Source: Bemisia tabaci (Eukaryota > Arthropoda > Insecta > Hemiptera > Aleyrodidae). From it: a DNA stretch of 64,000 nt. The DNA is taken from the NCBI RefSeq assembly GCF_918797505.1, contig NC_092797.1:35539372-35603371 (forward strand), read 5' to 3'. The translations under genes were made by a program, and so were the position numbers. This document shows, one piece after another, positions 21,970 to 34,365 of the stretch; position 1 is the stretch's first letter, and every line of letters starts with the position of its first letter. The notes under the pieces were generated by a model that ran no database searches, had not been told where the DNA came from, and was given only the letters and a program-made list of their open reading frames with translations.

Positions 21970-24540
21970 AGTTGTCAACTTTTCTTCGGCGTTGTTGATG
22001 TACTGCAGAAAATGGAACTTTGTCTTTATAACAAAAAATTTGAAGCCTACTAAAAGATACCCTCTCATTACTTGCAAATTAGCATACAAATTCTCCCTGA
22101 ATTTATAATGTAAGCCAGTTCAAGTTTGTTAAATTTTCCAAAAAACTCGATAAAAATTGTGGTTGAATTAGAAACCAATTTAAAAGTTGACCTCCCCCCA
22201 CTCCCATGAATTTCCTTGTAGTATGCCTTTGAAGCTTTTGTGCCGTTACAAGCTTAATCACCATAAGGTCTCTTATAGTGTATGAGTGTAATGGCACAGC
22301 TAAAAGTCTTCATGCTATCTAAACTAAAACTAAAAAGTATTTATAAAATGAAATCCTCAGAAAGTTGTAGGATAAAAGGAAAGACAGAAGTGCATTCACC
22401 AGAAGATTGTAACAAGTCAAATAAGAGTAGTTTTCAATTTAGGCGCAGCTCTTGCTAGTAGAAAATGCATTTCATGCATACAAGAAAAGGACATTTTTCC
22501 TCATGGCATTGAGACACCTATTTTAAATTTTCTGTAAATGCTCACGAGGACAGTTTCTTCCCCGCCTTTTGTCTGTTAGTGCGTATTTTTCCCACAGGAA
22601 ATATCTCAGCAGGCTCTTAAAGGAAAAAAGTACCCTCACTCATTTATGGCTCATAGTAAAATATTTTTTGGAAAAGACATTTTTAATTCAACTGTTACAT
22701 TTAAGGCGTGTATTTTTCAATTAAAATCTACCTGTTATAAACTCTGTTCATAAACGATGGATACGTAATCGATCTAAAAAAAAGGTTCAGATAATTTTTA
22801 TTGAGAGTCTCGGCTCTGATTGAACATGCATTTGAAAGCATGCATTCTGATTGAACATGCATTTACAATCGTTGACATTGAACACCAAGCAATTGTAATA
22901 TGCATAATATTATGTGAACAGTCCTTTTTAGTAAGAGTAAATTTACTTTATGGCATCATATTGTTGGACTAATATTTTTTCTTTTTTTTAGCTATTTTTA
23001 GATTTTTAGGTAATTTTTTCTTTGCTCACACGGAACTCTCCTCAATCAAGATTCTCGAATGTAAAGTAGCATATTCCCAAAAAATCTAGAGATGGCTAAA
23101 ACGTAAAAAAATATTGGTGAAAAAATTCTTGTCTCCTCTCACAACATTGTTTTTCTAGAATTCTTTTATTGAGAAGATTCAATCATTCATAAACTATGTG
23201 TGCCTAATTAGAAACTCTGGGTAGAATACCCATTGCTACATTCTGCTCAGCTCCCGAGCAAGTCATGATTAAGTACAAAGGAACAGAGCAAGATGTGGTT
23301 GTACTGTGGTCATGGCTCTCTTCCCTAGTGTAGGTGTTTTTTTTTCAGTGGAAACATATAACTTGAGGATCAAACATTTCTTCCGGTAAAATTCCAGGGA
23401 CAGAAGTGATCCTGCCCAACAAATGAATGACAAGAGATATTTTCAATAGTTTGAAGTGCCTTTTAAAAAAATGAATTTCAAACTCAAATTAAAACGAAAA
23501 TTCTTTAGTCTTTTATCAGAAATAAATGTATCGATTTTGAAACATCATACTACTTGAGTAATTATGTTTTAAATGGTGCATTTGCAAAATGACATCACAT
23601 TTTACCTATTGTAAAAGTATTTTTTCACAAACATTACATTTTGTTACCTACTGCAGGATTTTTTTGTTTTTTTATTAACACTGTATCAGTTCAGTATTAG
23701 GCTAGCTCACGGCCTATAACTAAAACTAAGACAAATTTATTTGCAAATTGCTTTCATTTTTCTTTCTTATGCAAAATGTATCCTGAAAGTTAAAATCTTC
23801 AAATTCTGTAGTTTTGTAAAACCTTTCTTATCATAAACATGTTGCAGTCAAGCATGTAAACATTCCAATATCTATTGTTAATTGCCTTTAGGGTTTTGAA
23901 TTTGACATTACTGAAATTTGCTAAAAGATTTAAAAGCTTTTAACAGTCAAATTAATATATTTTAGTATTAGTTCTACTGTGTGTATTTTTCATATTTTGA
24001 TGGGGAAACCACCAAATTTTGTATCTCAGTTTGTGACATTGCAAATTGCCTAATTTTTTTTACTTTTTGAAAGAAACCTGATGATTACCGTTTTTGCACA
24101 AAATTTTGTTTGATTTGTTCTTTCAATGATATTCCCTGAAAAGTTTGCACAAAAGTGTCCAGCAGCATCCTGTGTTGAATATGGAATACAAAGCGGAAAG
24201 TTTCTAACACGACAATATTAAGAGCCGTGGTTTGATAATGTCACCATTGTCTCCCATCTCTCTGTATTTTTGAGTTTAACCCTAATACATGTTTAAATAG
24301 GTATTTTTAGTCCTTCTCTGCTCCTACATCCTCAAAAATATGAATGAACTCTTCATGCACTGTTTGCCATAAGAGAGAACCATTGAGTCCTATTTTATCA
24401 AAATATCAAAGAAAATTGTGTAGACACAATGCAAGAAATGACTAAGTTTCCAAATTTTTAAACATTGTTCTTCTTCTTTTACTTGACAACGTGTTATTTA
24501 AAAAAAAATGTGATGCACCTGAGGAAAAGGGGACTTTAAA
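21970..24540 (+). other. Likely OGFOD3 3' UTR followed by AT-rich intergenic DNA
   Basis: There is no coding signal on either strand. The first clear AATAAA on the plus strand after the stop codon is at 23521-23526. The stretch is unusually free of transposon ends compared with the rest of the window, as expected for transcribed UTR. The true cleavage site is unknown. Confidence 0.4.
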
Positions 24541-25240
24541 TGAGATGCAAAATTTTTCATGAGAGCAACAGGTCTCTAAAAACTTTAACTGCTTTTTTCT
24601 TAAAATTAAATCTTTTCGGTATCAAACGAAGAAATGATCTTGAAAAGTCAGTTTCTGATGTTATTTATGGTTTTTGTGATTTGCAAAAAATGATTCAGAA
24701 TCAACCCCCTTCATGCAAGAATGTAGTCAGGTCATCCCCCCCCCCCCACATTCAGCTCCCTTTTCCTCTCATTATGTAAGCAAACAATTTGAATGTAAAC
24801 AGTTTATATCTACGGCATAGTTAAAATTATTCAAGACTTCTCGATGCCTTTTTTAAGTTTCAACTAAGTAGAGTCATTTTAAAAAGTGCCGCCCCTAAAT
24901 TCGGCGCTGTTCGACGCTTATTTTCGGATTGAAAAATCTGTCTATTGCACGTCCTTTAAATAAGGTTTTGAAATTTTCCTTTGAAATCGACAGTGTTGAA
25001 GAAAAGCGAGAACGAAGGTCGCTAATCGTACTAAGACTTTTTGCCATGACTTTTTTCAAAATCCATATTTTCAGTCTTAAAAATTTTTCTCTTCACAATG
25101 GACCACTGAAAAAGGTACGAAGTTAAGCATTCTGATGAATGTTTCTTAATCAAATTTTAATAGAGAACACGATTCGTGCAACGAAAATTACTGAAATTAA
25201 CTCCCATCTAACAATAAGATATTTGATGTTTCTTGACGCG
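24541..25240. other. Intergenic, nothing recognised
   Basis: AT-rich DNA with a C9 run near 24737. Short open frames only; no inverted ends, tandem repeats or exon-like splice pairs that I can support. Confidence 0.4.
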
Positions 25241-25353
25241 TGAATTCAAACTTCCCGCTCAAGAAAACGCATAGATGAGTGCGGGGTCGCCCTTGCCGAT
25301 GAATGATTCAAGTTCGGTGACCAACTGCCAGCCAAGGGTACAAATGAGTTAGT

Positions 25354-25538
25354 ATAAAACGCAAACCAGGTAAAACGCAAACCCCGAAAAAAACCGGCAA
25401 CTGTTGGATGGTGACAGGATAAATTGCTAACTCGGCGTTGTCGTCCATCTGTCAAACTGGTGGCTAGTCAAATCGAGTTTATGTTCCATGTTTTCGGAAC
25501 GGGTAGTCTTCAGAAAGATCCGGAAACAGCATAGAATA
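25354..25538 (-). repeat. Dispersed 185-bp repeat, left (inverted) copy
   Basis: The reverse complement of 34952-35135 at roughly 90% identity by eye. Shared landmarks on the minus strand: CTGTTTCCGGATCTTTCTGA, ACTACCCGTTCCGAAAACAT, GACTAGCCACCAGTTTGACA and a direct doublet GTTTGCGTTTTA. A reading frame containing FFRGLRFTWFAFY is open in both copies, so the repeat may derive from a transposon gene, but I do not recognise it. Confidence 0.75.
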
Positions 25539-25957
25539 GCGGAATTCGTTGCGGAATCATTCTCGCACTTGAAACTACCAATTTGGAGTTCTCCAAAATT
25601 TGAATAGCTGGAAAACGTTTAAAGATGAGTAAGAGGAGTAGCACAAAGGGGGCGAGCAGAGGTCCTTGGAGGTCACAAGTTGGACAGAGATTATAAAGGG
25701 ATGCGGAGAGGAAGGGCGGGGAGGAGGCAAGAGAACGAAGATTGATGCGGAGGGGTGTGGGAATGGGAATGGCTAATGAATGATGGGGAAGGGTGGATGG
25801 ATGCAAGAGGGGGAGAGTCCATCCAATCATCCGTTTCGACACTAATTTTCAAAAATAGGGATTGCCGTGGCGGCTATCCAAGGGGCTGCGCCCCCTGGAC
25901 CCCCGGTCACTCGCTACGCGAGCCATTTCTCTGATTAGTTGGACATTTGATCACTAA
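25539..25957. other. Intergenic, unrecognised G-rich sequence
   Basis: A purine-biased stretch (25670-25830) followed by a GC-rich patch (25865-25925) containing an inverted repeat around GGGGCTGCGCCCC. No gene or complete element is seen. Confidence 0.35.
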
Positions 25958-26297
25958 GGCCTTGTCTCCACGAGCCGTTTCGCGAGATTTGTCCCAGGGA
26001 AAAATCCCACTTACGAAGTTGGGAAAAATATTGAGTTAACCAATATTTTTCCCAGTACCAAGTATGGTACTTGTACTCCTCGGACCCACTGAGAGAAGAA
26101 GAAGAAGTGAAAACGAATTGTGCGATATTTTATTCATTACTACATTGTTAATGTTTGTTTAGTTAAAATAATGGGTCTAATTGTCAATTCAGTGCATTTA
26201 TTATTTTAATCCCGGTTAAATACTCGACTTTAAGGTGATTCCAAGTGATCTAGGGAAGGCAACCGCCACCACGTAGCGCTGCTACGTAAGTGAGTCT

Positions 26298-26726
26298 TCA
26301 GGAAGGAATTGTCGTCGCCACTTTGATTTTTATGAAGGAAATCGATCCATAACGTGTAGCCGCATAAATTCTGAGCACAATGATACCAAATTTGTCAAGA
26401 ATTATTGCAAAAATATACCCGAAAGTACGGGAACGGATTTTACATAGGGTATCGTAATGAGTAAGAGAGAGATAGCGATATGCCGATGTCAGCTGCATGC
26501 TGCATGGTTGCCGTTGCGGTTGCCCAATTCCTACTTTTGGGTTGCCCCGTGGATCCCCTGATTGTTTTGATTTCGTTTTCTGAGTTCTCACTCTGCGAAT
26601 AATTAGACTGCTGACTATCGTATTAGAAATGCAATAGTGGAAATATTCATCCGTGTAAGATGTGTCGTAAAATGTGTCAACTATCGTTTTCGCGACAAGT
26701 TTGAACCAGATTTGTGCTAATACCAT
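26298..26726 (-). CDS. Open frame near the left end of the TTAA element, unrecognised
   Basis: 142 codons on the minus strand, starting 3' of no clear promoter and ending about 40 bp inside the left inverted repeat. Basic and Tyr/Ile-rich in composition, with a Lys/Gln/Gly-rich middle (RTQKTKSKQSGD). No motif is recognised; it could be the last exon of the element's own gene or a chance frame. Confidence 0.2.
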   Translation of the reverse strand: MVLAQIWFKLVAKTIVDTFYDTSYTDEYFHYCISNTIVSSLIIRRVRTQKTKSKQSGDPRGNPKVGIGQPQRQPCSMQLTSAYRYLSLTHYDTLCKIRSRTFGYIFAIILDKFGIIVLRIYAATRYGSISFIKIKVATTIPS

Positions 26727-27049
26727 AAATTATGTAAATTCATTATTTGTTTCATGTTTGTTTCCATACAAGTTTAGAGGTTAGCAATGAACAGTTCCTT
26801 TGCCCCTTGATGTAGATACATAACAATATTTTTTACATCGGATGTTTGACACTGCAAAAGCAGTGAACCATTACAAAATTGTGATGTCAGGTAATACAGC
26901 CTCCCACTACCTTGTTGTTTCGAATTCAGGTGTATCGATGATACTTTGCCAATGGTTTCGTTACAGCACTGAAAACCTAACAAAGAAAGTTACGCAGTCT
27001 TTGATTCAACCCTCTTTCTCCTCCCCAATTCTATCTTTCGTAGATGCCT

Positions 27050-27247
27050 TTACAAGCCTCTGAATGTTTCATAGAGTGCCTGCTTCAAACTTCCATCCCG
27101 ACTGTGATCTTCCTCATAATGGTCGTAGAACGTCCAAATAGTTGGCCAACCTATTGAGTGCGGAAGAATTATTCCATCCATTAGACCTTGAAAGTAATTG
27201 TAAGAACGAGGATGGAAAATCCTCCTTCCCATGTTGAATGCCTGACA
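27050..27247 (-). CDS. Candidate 3'-terminal exon inside the TTAA element
   Basis: The minus strand shows an acceptor (AGTTAGTTGTCAG) followed by about 63 codons ending at a natural stop. The peptide contains NMGRRIFHPRSYNYFQG, IILPHSIGWPTIWTFYDHYE and ends ETFRGL. Its composition is that of a folded protein (aromatic-rich, few low-complexity runs), so coding origin is plausible. The family is unknown to me; a captured host exon or transposase C terminus are both possible. Confidence 0.3.
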   Translation of the reverse strand, partial: CQAFNMGRRIFHPRSYNYFQGLMDGIILPHSIGWPTIWTFYDHYEEDHSRDGSLKQALYETFRGL

Positions 27248-28544
27248 ACTAACTTACTCAAGTAGCCCGATTGTTGAAACTTTAACTGGCTAAGTCAGCA
27301 AGATAAGACAAGATATTGCCCCATCTGCGCTGCGTAATATATCGATTCCCGATTCTTGTTGTGCCGACATAAATGTAAATAATCAGGCTGCTGATCTACC
27401 ATTCTAACTGAAAGACCTTATAATTGCAGAGTGAAATGACAGGAGTGGATTTTATGTGTATGTGTGATGACACTTAGTGATCACAGGTGTCGCGAAAGGA
27501 AAAGTGGAGACAGCTCTGTGACAGAATTCATGTTTCTTGCCATAAGAGATAGGAGTGTAGTGTTGGGATGATCCACTGATCTAGCAATGTGAAATTAGTA
27601 TTAGGTATGATAAAGCTCAGAAGAACACATTGGTCTGTCCTGTTCTGTCCTCAACATCATGTGATCAAGAGTGTTTTGGGGTCTTTCCAAAGGTCAGTTC
27701 GTGTCCTCTCAATGAGAAGAACTTGATTTTGGAAAGGCCTGCTGGCATTACTTTCACTCATCAAAACCATAACTTTTAAAAAGCATTTAATGCTAAGCAG
27801 CTACTGGAGGTAAGAAATCACAAGACATCAAAATTCAATCAGAATTGAAAATACCGAAGTAAGTATTTAATTTTACTTTTTTCAGTATTGACTTAACTTA
27901 AAATAATTCATGTCGCTAAGTGTACTTACTCCTCACTATCAATCGTAAATTCACTTCCACTAAATTTTGTCTCAATAACTATTTGAATCACGCAGGTCAC
28001 TAGTTCAAGACAAGTTCTGTTATTGGTCCAATCTCAAATTAAATTTGATCGATCTCTCCCTGCCGGTTCCGTTTAAAGATTTCAAAATACCTTCGTTTCG
28101 TCAACTTAGTAATGGGCACTTTTCCCTACAGAACTGTTACGTTTAGGTTACCAAATTTCTGTTGAATGAGAGGAACAGTTGCACAAGCATAGTAACAACA
28201 GAAGCGCTATAAAGTTTTGAATTTCTTTCCTTCAGATGTTGGCTTGCATAAATTCTATTTTTACAAAATCATAGGTCAATAAATCAATTCAAGAGACCTG
28301 AATAAATCCTGTCTGTGAAAATTTGAATTAAAATTATACCTTAGAAACTGCTTCAGATTAGATTCCTTTTAAATCTCATAAAATGTTTTATCCTCTTTTA
28401 TGCTTCAAACTTTCTGTTCTTGAATTTCTTAAATTTTCTTTTGGAAGTTAAGTATAAGGGTTCTCAGACGTTCAATTAAAGCAACATACATACTTTTAAC
28501 ATTTCAGTTGGCGGATTCTGAAGATAAGAAGCTTGAGATGAGGT

Positions 28545-28797
28545 CTGCCGTGCTAAGGAAAAATGCTGTATGGACCTTCAGGCGTTGCCAAATTTCCTTT
28601 GATAAAATACAAATTTCCTGGTAAACTTATGAATATCTTCCTTCCAATTTTTCAGATAATTTTGTTCACAATTTAACCTAAAGCCCCTGAAAATTTCAAG
28701 GGAGAATATTCATATCTTTCCTCCAAAATAAACATTTTGTAGGAGGAAATCTGGTAACTCTCGAATGTTCATAGGACGTTTTTCCTTGGCACGGCAG
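28545..28797. mobile_element. CTGCCGTGCTAAG MITE (copy 1)
   Basis: 253 bp, starting CTGCCGTGCTAAGG and ending CCTTGGCACGGCAG, with partly matching subterminal sequences (GTTGCCAAATTTCC and its complement-like GGAAATCTGGTAAC). It aligns along its whole length with 41909-42161, which is also 253 bp. Non-coding. The target duplication is not clear. Confidence 0.75.
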
Positions 28798-29387
28798 AGA
28801 TGTACTTCACATTCTAGAAGCAAAAGGGAGCATTTCCCTCACTTCCTTCTCTCACAGGGAAGATTGTGGATCAAAGCAAGAAATTTCCTATACCTATAAG
28901 TTCCAGGCTACTTGGTTTAACAATACAAGGAAACCCTCGAAGAAAAACATACCTACAATGCATATTAACGTTCCAACATATTCCAGACTTCCCCCTCCTT
29001 GCTCTGGACTTGACAGGAAAATTTTATGCATACATTTATATTTTTGAAATTGATAAAAAAAAAACCTTGAGAAAGTAATGACGTTTTAATTTCAAAATTA
29101 GTACTTTTAACTATTTTTAATCATTTACATTTTTTATTTTTAAATTCATATGATCCCTGCAAACAGAAGAAATTTCATTCCATCTAAGATTCATATTTTT
29201 CTTGCTTTTAATTTTTCTCATGAGGGAAAACGTTTGTCAAATCGTTTACAATTATTATGGAGAAAAGCTCAAGTTAAACTAGATGATCGCAGCAAACAGG
29301 TTACTGTAAGAATGGAACTCAGAAAATATATAACTTTTTTAAGTTGCGCAAAACTGGATGGTTTTATCCTGTTTATTCTCAGAGGTC

Positions 29388-29551
29388 CAGTGGCGAGGCG
29401 TGAATGATCGGTTACCGATATCTCCAGATTTGAAGCTATGGTAATGAATCGCTTATTAAAGTATTCGTTGCTAACACCCTGTTTATTGACTCATTTCCAT
29501 AGGTTTAAAGGGTCGATCAATGGATATATCGCAAAGCACGCCCTGCCACTG
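29388..29551. mobile_element. hAT-type MITE, CAGTGGCG family (copy 3, perfect duplication)
   Basis: A 164-bp element with CAGTGGCG/GGCAGGGCG-like ends, flanked by perfect CAGAGGTC octamers (29380-29387 and 29552-29559). The internal CCATAGGTTTAAA and ATCGAT-type palindromes identify the family. It is inserted into the larger TTAA element, so it is younger than that element. Confidence 0.85.
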
Positions 29552-29909
29552 CAGAGGTCCATAGTTGTTTTCAATAAAGCTTACCAAAATCTTTAAAAGT
29601 GTGAATGAATGAAAACCAGCAAAACTTATCTAATAAAGAAAATAAAAAATTTATTAAGATAATGAGAGAAAATTTACACACATTAAGAGAGACGCTGCCA
29701 GACCATTCTAACTATGACTTATTTATTCTAACTTCAAATACTATGATACTCTGATTTCTAACCCTTTAGGATACCTACATGTAACGTTTGAGTTTTAGCG
29801 ATTAAATTTAAAGAGTAATTTCTAGAACTAAAGAAAGTAAGATAGGTAAGACTAAGGGGGAAAACGATGCTCCTTGTGGCGTCTGAAGAAAATTTGAAGC
29901 CAGTCAGTC

Positions 29910-29991
29910 CCTACTGAGATGTGGAAAATTTCACCGATAGCGACAAGATAGACCCTGCATTTACTCTAAGTCCAGTTCCAGTTCTGGAATA
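29910..29991 (-). CDS. Candidate exon inside the TTAA element
   Basis: After a good acceptor on the minus strand (TTCTTTTGCAG near 30042) a frame of about 40 codons, starting around RPPQSYESDNP and ending VKFSTSQ plus stop, is open. It is Ser/Pro/Thr-rich. It can be joined to an upstream exon only in phase 1, and I did not find a convincing partner, so it is a weak call. The interval given is the 3' part of that frame. Confidence 0.15.
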
Positions 29992-30717
29992 TGGGAGCAC
30001 AGGATTGTCTGATTCATATGACTGGGGTGGTCTCTCTGCAAAAGAACATAAGGCATTTCATCAAAATTAAAAACTAAACAGTTTAGAAAATGATTATTGT
30101 TAAGTAGCATTTGACGAGCACAAAGACATGGAAGGTAGCCAACAAGACAATCCGATTTGATTGCCACATCCGGAAGTTACAGGGGAGGAGGGGAATGAAA
30201 ATCACAGGAACCTCCCAGGAGAAGGGAGGGGATTCCCAACAATAATTCACTGATTCTTCGCCTCTCATGAGAATTCTTGGTAGAAAAGGACAATAGAGAA
30301 CAGAGTGCAATGGCTAAGGCCGAAAAATATCCTTCCATTGAACCGTTTCAAAAGCCTTCTATTATATTTTTTGTTCTTCTGAAAAAGAAACTGACGAAAA
30401 TATATGATTCAAATTGTTATGAAAATATTTACGATTGTGTTAGAAATTATACAGAATATTTTAAGGAAAACTGTTGGTTCATGTATTCCTTAAAAAATTA
30501 ATAAAGCATGAGCGGAGGTATAAGCACATTGCATTTGGAGGTGCACAAACAATTTCTACCGTACAGAACTCTTCTTGAACTTATTTTGAATAGACCCGTG
30601 TACTTAGCTAAATTTCTCAATACAGTGTGTTACGACCCTCTAGATCTGAGCTACTCATATAGTCTCTGTGATTAATGAACGTGGATTCACTGATTAGCTA
30701 ATTTTTTCTTTCCTTAC

Positions 30718-32199
30718 CTCCTTGGAGAGAGTTCACCAATTTCAGAGTTGGCATGAGGCGAATTATGAATTTTCTTTCTGAGGGAGGTAGGGGGTCGCAG
30801 TGCACTTGCATCAAGGAGGGTCAGTGAGCAAGGGAAGGCACCCACCTGGGGTAGTGGGGAACACCTACAGCTTCAAGGAGAGATCTTCTACATTCTTTGA
30901 TTTCACATAAAAAATGTTGATAAAATTTTGCAGAATACAAAAATATCGCGTAGATATTTTGCAAAATCCCTTACCTTTTCTGGAGAGCACCCTCTATCTC
31001 CAAAGGTCCAAAGGTCACTGGTGCCCACTCTGGTTGGATCAGATCACAAGAATTGGTGTTCATTGAGTTAAACGTCCGGTTCTGGCAATATCCTTACAGA
31101 GAATCCCAGTAGAGAGTGACAGGATTCACTAAAATTAATGCTGCATCAGTATGATCCTTTGACTTGACACTTGGACACCTCCTGGAAAAGAAACATGCAT
31201 TCCTGATGAAATGAATGGCAAAGGATGGTTTTTCAGAGCAGAACATTGTATAGAAAATTTCTGTAAAATAAGCCAAGTACCTAAGTAGGCACTCTTAATA
31301 ATCTACTCGATCGTCCCTCCTTCAACTGCAAAGCTCATATTATCCAGAAATTGAAGGTACCTCTTACCTGTTCAAGCATTCATTTCCTTTCTAAAATTAC
31401 TTACCGTTAAAGTAATTTCTATTATCGTGTCCATCCTCTCATTCAATGAACCAAATCAAAGTTCGGTCAGAGCATACTTCAATTGGACCGCGTTAAACAG
31501 AAAGGAACCAAGCCACATCAGCTATTGCCAAAGTTAACCGGGCCATTTAGTTTTTTACGAGAGGACGTTTGTGTGGATTCCTTTGAAATTTTTAAGGAAT
31601 TAGCTTCGTACTCTGGAGAAAATCCACTGAAATTTGCACAAAAATCCGCACAACCGTTTTCATGTAAAAATTTAAATTGCCCGATTAAATTTGGGAATAG
31701 CTGATGTGGCTTGGTTCCTTTCTGTTTAACGCAGTCCAATTACAATTGACTTAATATTCCAGAGACACTGAAAGTTAGATAAGCAACAGGAAAAATTCAC
31801 TGAACACACATATATTTTTTAAAAATGCATAAAACTTCCCCTTTGAATTTTTGGGTCAGCCACCGTCCCCTTACAACATAGTCAGTGTCGCGCTATTGCT
31901 TCGCTGGAATCCTTGTCAAAAGATTTCAGCCTTTTGAGGTGTGGGGTCGGAAATCTAGCTGTCTTTGCTCATTGGTTTTAATTCATGATTCAAGATACAG
32001 GGTCTTTGGTTCGTCTCTGAGAGTGCATAAACATACTCGGAACATACGCGCTTTCATTTACCAACTAATGAGAATTGTTGGCGCAAATATAGTGTTCACC
32101 CCAGTCTCCGTATATTTTGCTTGTTCCTCTAAAGTATTTGCGCCTACTGGAATAATAGGGGTTGCGTTTGAAGAAGTAAATAGAGTGTAAGAACTTACC
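30718..32199 (-). CDS. Candidate multi-exon gene fragment inside the TTAA element (three phase-compatible exons)
   Basis: Minus-strand segments with splice signals on both sides join in frame. One frame ends at 32199 (donor TTAG|GTAAGT, peptide ending RVHWTCSPHCNL). Exon 30975-31029 follows (acceptor CCAACCAG, donor AAAAG|GTAAGG, peptide WAPVTFGPLEIEGALQK). Exon 30718-30777 is next (acceptor CCTCCCTCAG, donor GGAG|GTAAGG, peptide KKIHNSPHANSEIGELSPR). An ATG at about 31062 could also start the second exon directly. No known domain is recognised, although the Trp-Cys...Cys pattern is loosely zinc-finger-like. It may be the element's own gene or a captured one. Confidence 0.25.
31481..31741. 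mobile_element. Fold-back MITE, AATTGGACYGCGTTAAACAG ends
   Basis: A 261-bp element with inverted repeats of about 47 bp: AATTGGACCGCGTTAAACAG then AAAGGAACCAAGCCACATCA at the left, and the complement with one mismatch at the right. The near-palindrome makes matching open frames on both strands, both starting at the motif VKQKGTKPHQL, which are artefacts of symmetry. No clear target duplication. Inserted in the TTAA element. Confidence 0.8.
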
Positions 32200-32854
32200 T
32201 AAGTTACAGTGCGGTGAGCAGGTCCAGTGCACTCGATTCCGTCCCAAAATCTTGTTAAACACAAGTTCCACTCGCGATTTTTCCACAATGATGGCATTAG
32301 AATAACAAGCAAGAAAAAAACGGGAAATTCTATTCCTTATACGTAAAGGCGGTAGAGTCTTTATCAGATAAACAATTTGAACATTGTATATTGTGCAGGT
32401 AAACAGAAGACATAACCTAAAGTTAGGTAAACAAAACAACAACAATCATGGCGGTCACTTTTCTCACGGCCGCTTTTCCTCACCTCAAAATCTGTTACCG
32501 TACTTTCACCTCGTAAACTGAACCAATCTCGATGAAAAATACATCAAAAAATAATACAAAAAATTAGCTATAAGTTATGGATCCGATTTTGGAAATCTTC
32601 GCAGGGAATTTGAAGTAATAGACGATTTACTGGTCGCTTCAGAAAAACGACTAGTGGTGCTCTCTGCGCGGATACGAGCTGTCCCTAGATCACTTGGAAT
32701 CACCTTAACTAATTTATCTTCCCGCGCAAACTAGTCGCAGGACTGTATGAGCCCCGTCCCGTGGAGACGGTAACTGGGAAAAATCCCAGAAGTTTCATTC
32801 CTGCGATTCGAACTTGGGATAAATCCCATGAAAACGTCCCGTGGAGACAAGGCC

Positions 32855-34365
32855 TCATGTATATACATGTAGGAGACTCTCAAGACAAAAATGATTTTGT
32901 CACAGACAGAACCTTGTTACCGGAGTGTGCCATCACTTGCACATCAATAAATATGTGGAGATGAGGCAATAATGGGGATCGATCATTTCTTGAAAAACGC
33001 ATTTGATTGGGCCCAGATGGCACACGGTTATTCATAGAACGTTCTATGGATATCCGAAGAAAAAGACGAATTAAGAGAAATGCAACATTACTGAACTCTA
33101 CGGATAATTTAAGATTGGTTCTCTCCAAGAACTTAAAAAAATCATAATCAAAGGGCAAAACTAGTCTGAACTTCAAATTTTTGGAACATCGAAATGAAAG
33201 TGTACCTGTCAAAAGTAGTGAATCAGTCTTTGCAGAATTGGTCGTTTAATGAACAACCAACCGAATTAAGATTAAGAATTTACTTGTTAGGTATTAATGT
33301 CCTGAGTGCTGCACACTATGAGTTTTATGGACGCTCAGATTAAGAACTGATTCTCAGGTATAACAAAATCAAAAACAACGGCGTTCAAATGATTTTTGTC
33401 ATATACAAATGATAGTGAGTCAATTAATGAATTTAACAGGTGGAAATCAAAGAATTGAGGTAAGCTCCCGAGCTGATTATAAGTACCTACTTCACGAAAT
33501 AAATTGAAGGATTGTAAAACTTGACAAACGATCGATATACGACATACGCATGGCACATTGAATTAAAAATATCAAAATTAATTTAGAAAATTTTCAAATA
33601 ATTCACATCTTCAAAAGGGGCTGAACAATTTTACTTCAGTCTACAAAAACAATGTTGAGTACTATTAAAGCTGTTTGATTTTGCGTACTCTCAGCTGTGC
33701 TATCAGAAAGCACAATTATTGAAAGAGGAATATAAGCATGACGTACCTATAGGAAAAAATAAATCCTGACAAAAAGGGAAAACATTCGTAATTTTTCGAC
33801 ACGGTTGAACTGATCAGGGTTTTTTTTTTTTTAATTTATTTTTTTTAATTGTTTGATTAAGTTTATTACATAGTTTACAATATACATAAATATAATATAA
33901 AATATAAAATACAACTGTCAAACAGACTGATGAATTACTGTAAAAGAGAAAAATAAACACAACACCTTGGTTCTCATTCACATACAAACTTTTTTCAATA
34001 CTAGTTTCTCACTTGGTAAGAATATTTTTCTTGTATTCTAAGGCTGATTTGCCCAATTTACCTCGTATTGTAATGAACGCTACAAGTGAAACCAATGTTT
34101 GATTACCACAATAAAGTTATGATAAGTTGAATTTTATTAGATTTTTATTTCTATCTTCTGGCGTTTATTCAACATATTCCTCTTGACAATATTATTGCCT
34201 AAATGCGAGTATTCACGAACTATTTGTCATTTTATGCAATACATTCAACTTCTTGCTCATTATGTTGTTCAAATCAAACCTCATTAATTGAAAAAAGTGT
34301 TGAAATTGCTGACATCTTACATCCCATTAAACTGTTTGTCAATTTTTCTTCTCAAAAAATTGACA
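32855..34365. other. Intergenic, nothing recognised
   Basis: AT-rich DNA. A T-rich run at 33822-33850 is followed by repetitive TATAAAATA. There is no coding signal and no complete element. Confidence 0.35.

Larger units (their letters stand above)
26234..32704. mobile_element. 6471-bp DNA element with 23-bp inverted ends and TTAA duplication
   Basis: The left end 26234-26256 and right end 32682-32704 are perfect 23-bp inverted repeats beginning GGTGATTCCAAGTGATC. TTAA is duplicated on both sides (26230-26233, 32705-32708), and the empty site is visible in the intact copy of the host MITE at 43.05 kb. TTAA duplication is known for piggyBac, Kolobok and Sola3; the GG start does not fit the usual CCY ends of piggyBac, so Kolobok-like is the better guess. 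Inside are three younger insertions (28545-28797, 29388-29551, 31481-31741) and exon-like segments on the minus strand. No transposase domain was recognised. Confidence 0.8.
25958..32854. mobile_element. GGCCTTGTCTCCACG MITE split by a 6.5-kb nested insertion
   Basis: The two halves, 25958-26233 and 32709-32854, together reproduce the 430-bp element found intact at 42907-43336 (about 422 bp here, opposite orientation). Ends are GGCCTTGTCTCCACG and its complement. The host sequence reads CTCGACTTTAA | insert | TTAACTAATTT, whereas the intact copy has the single TTAA. I could not see a clear target duplication for this outer MITE. Confidence 0.85.

Noticed and set aside
31483..31739. Two similar 73-codon proteins on opposite strands
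   Set aside because: Caused by the inverted ends of a fold-back MITE; symmetry explains the similarity.
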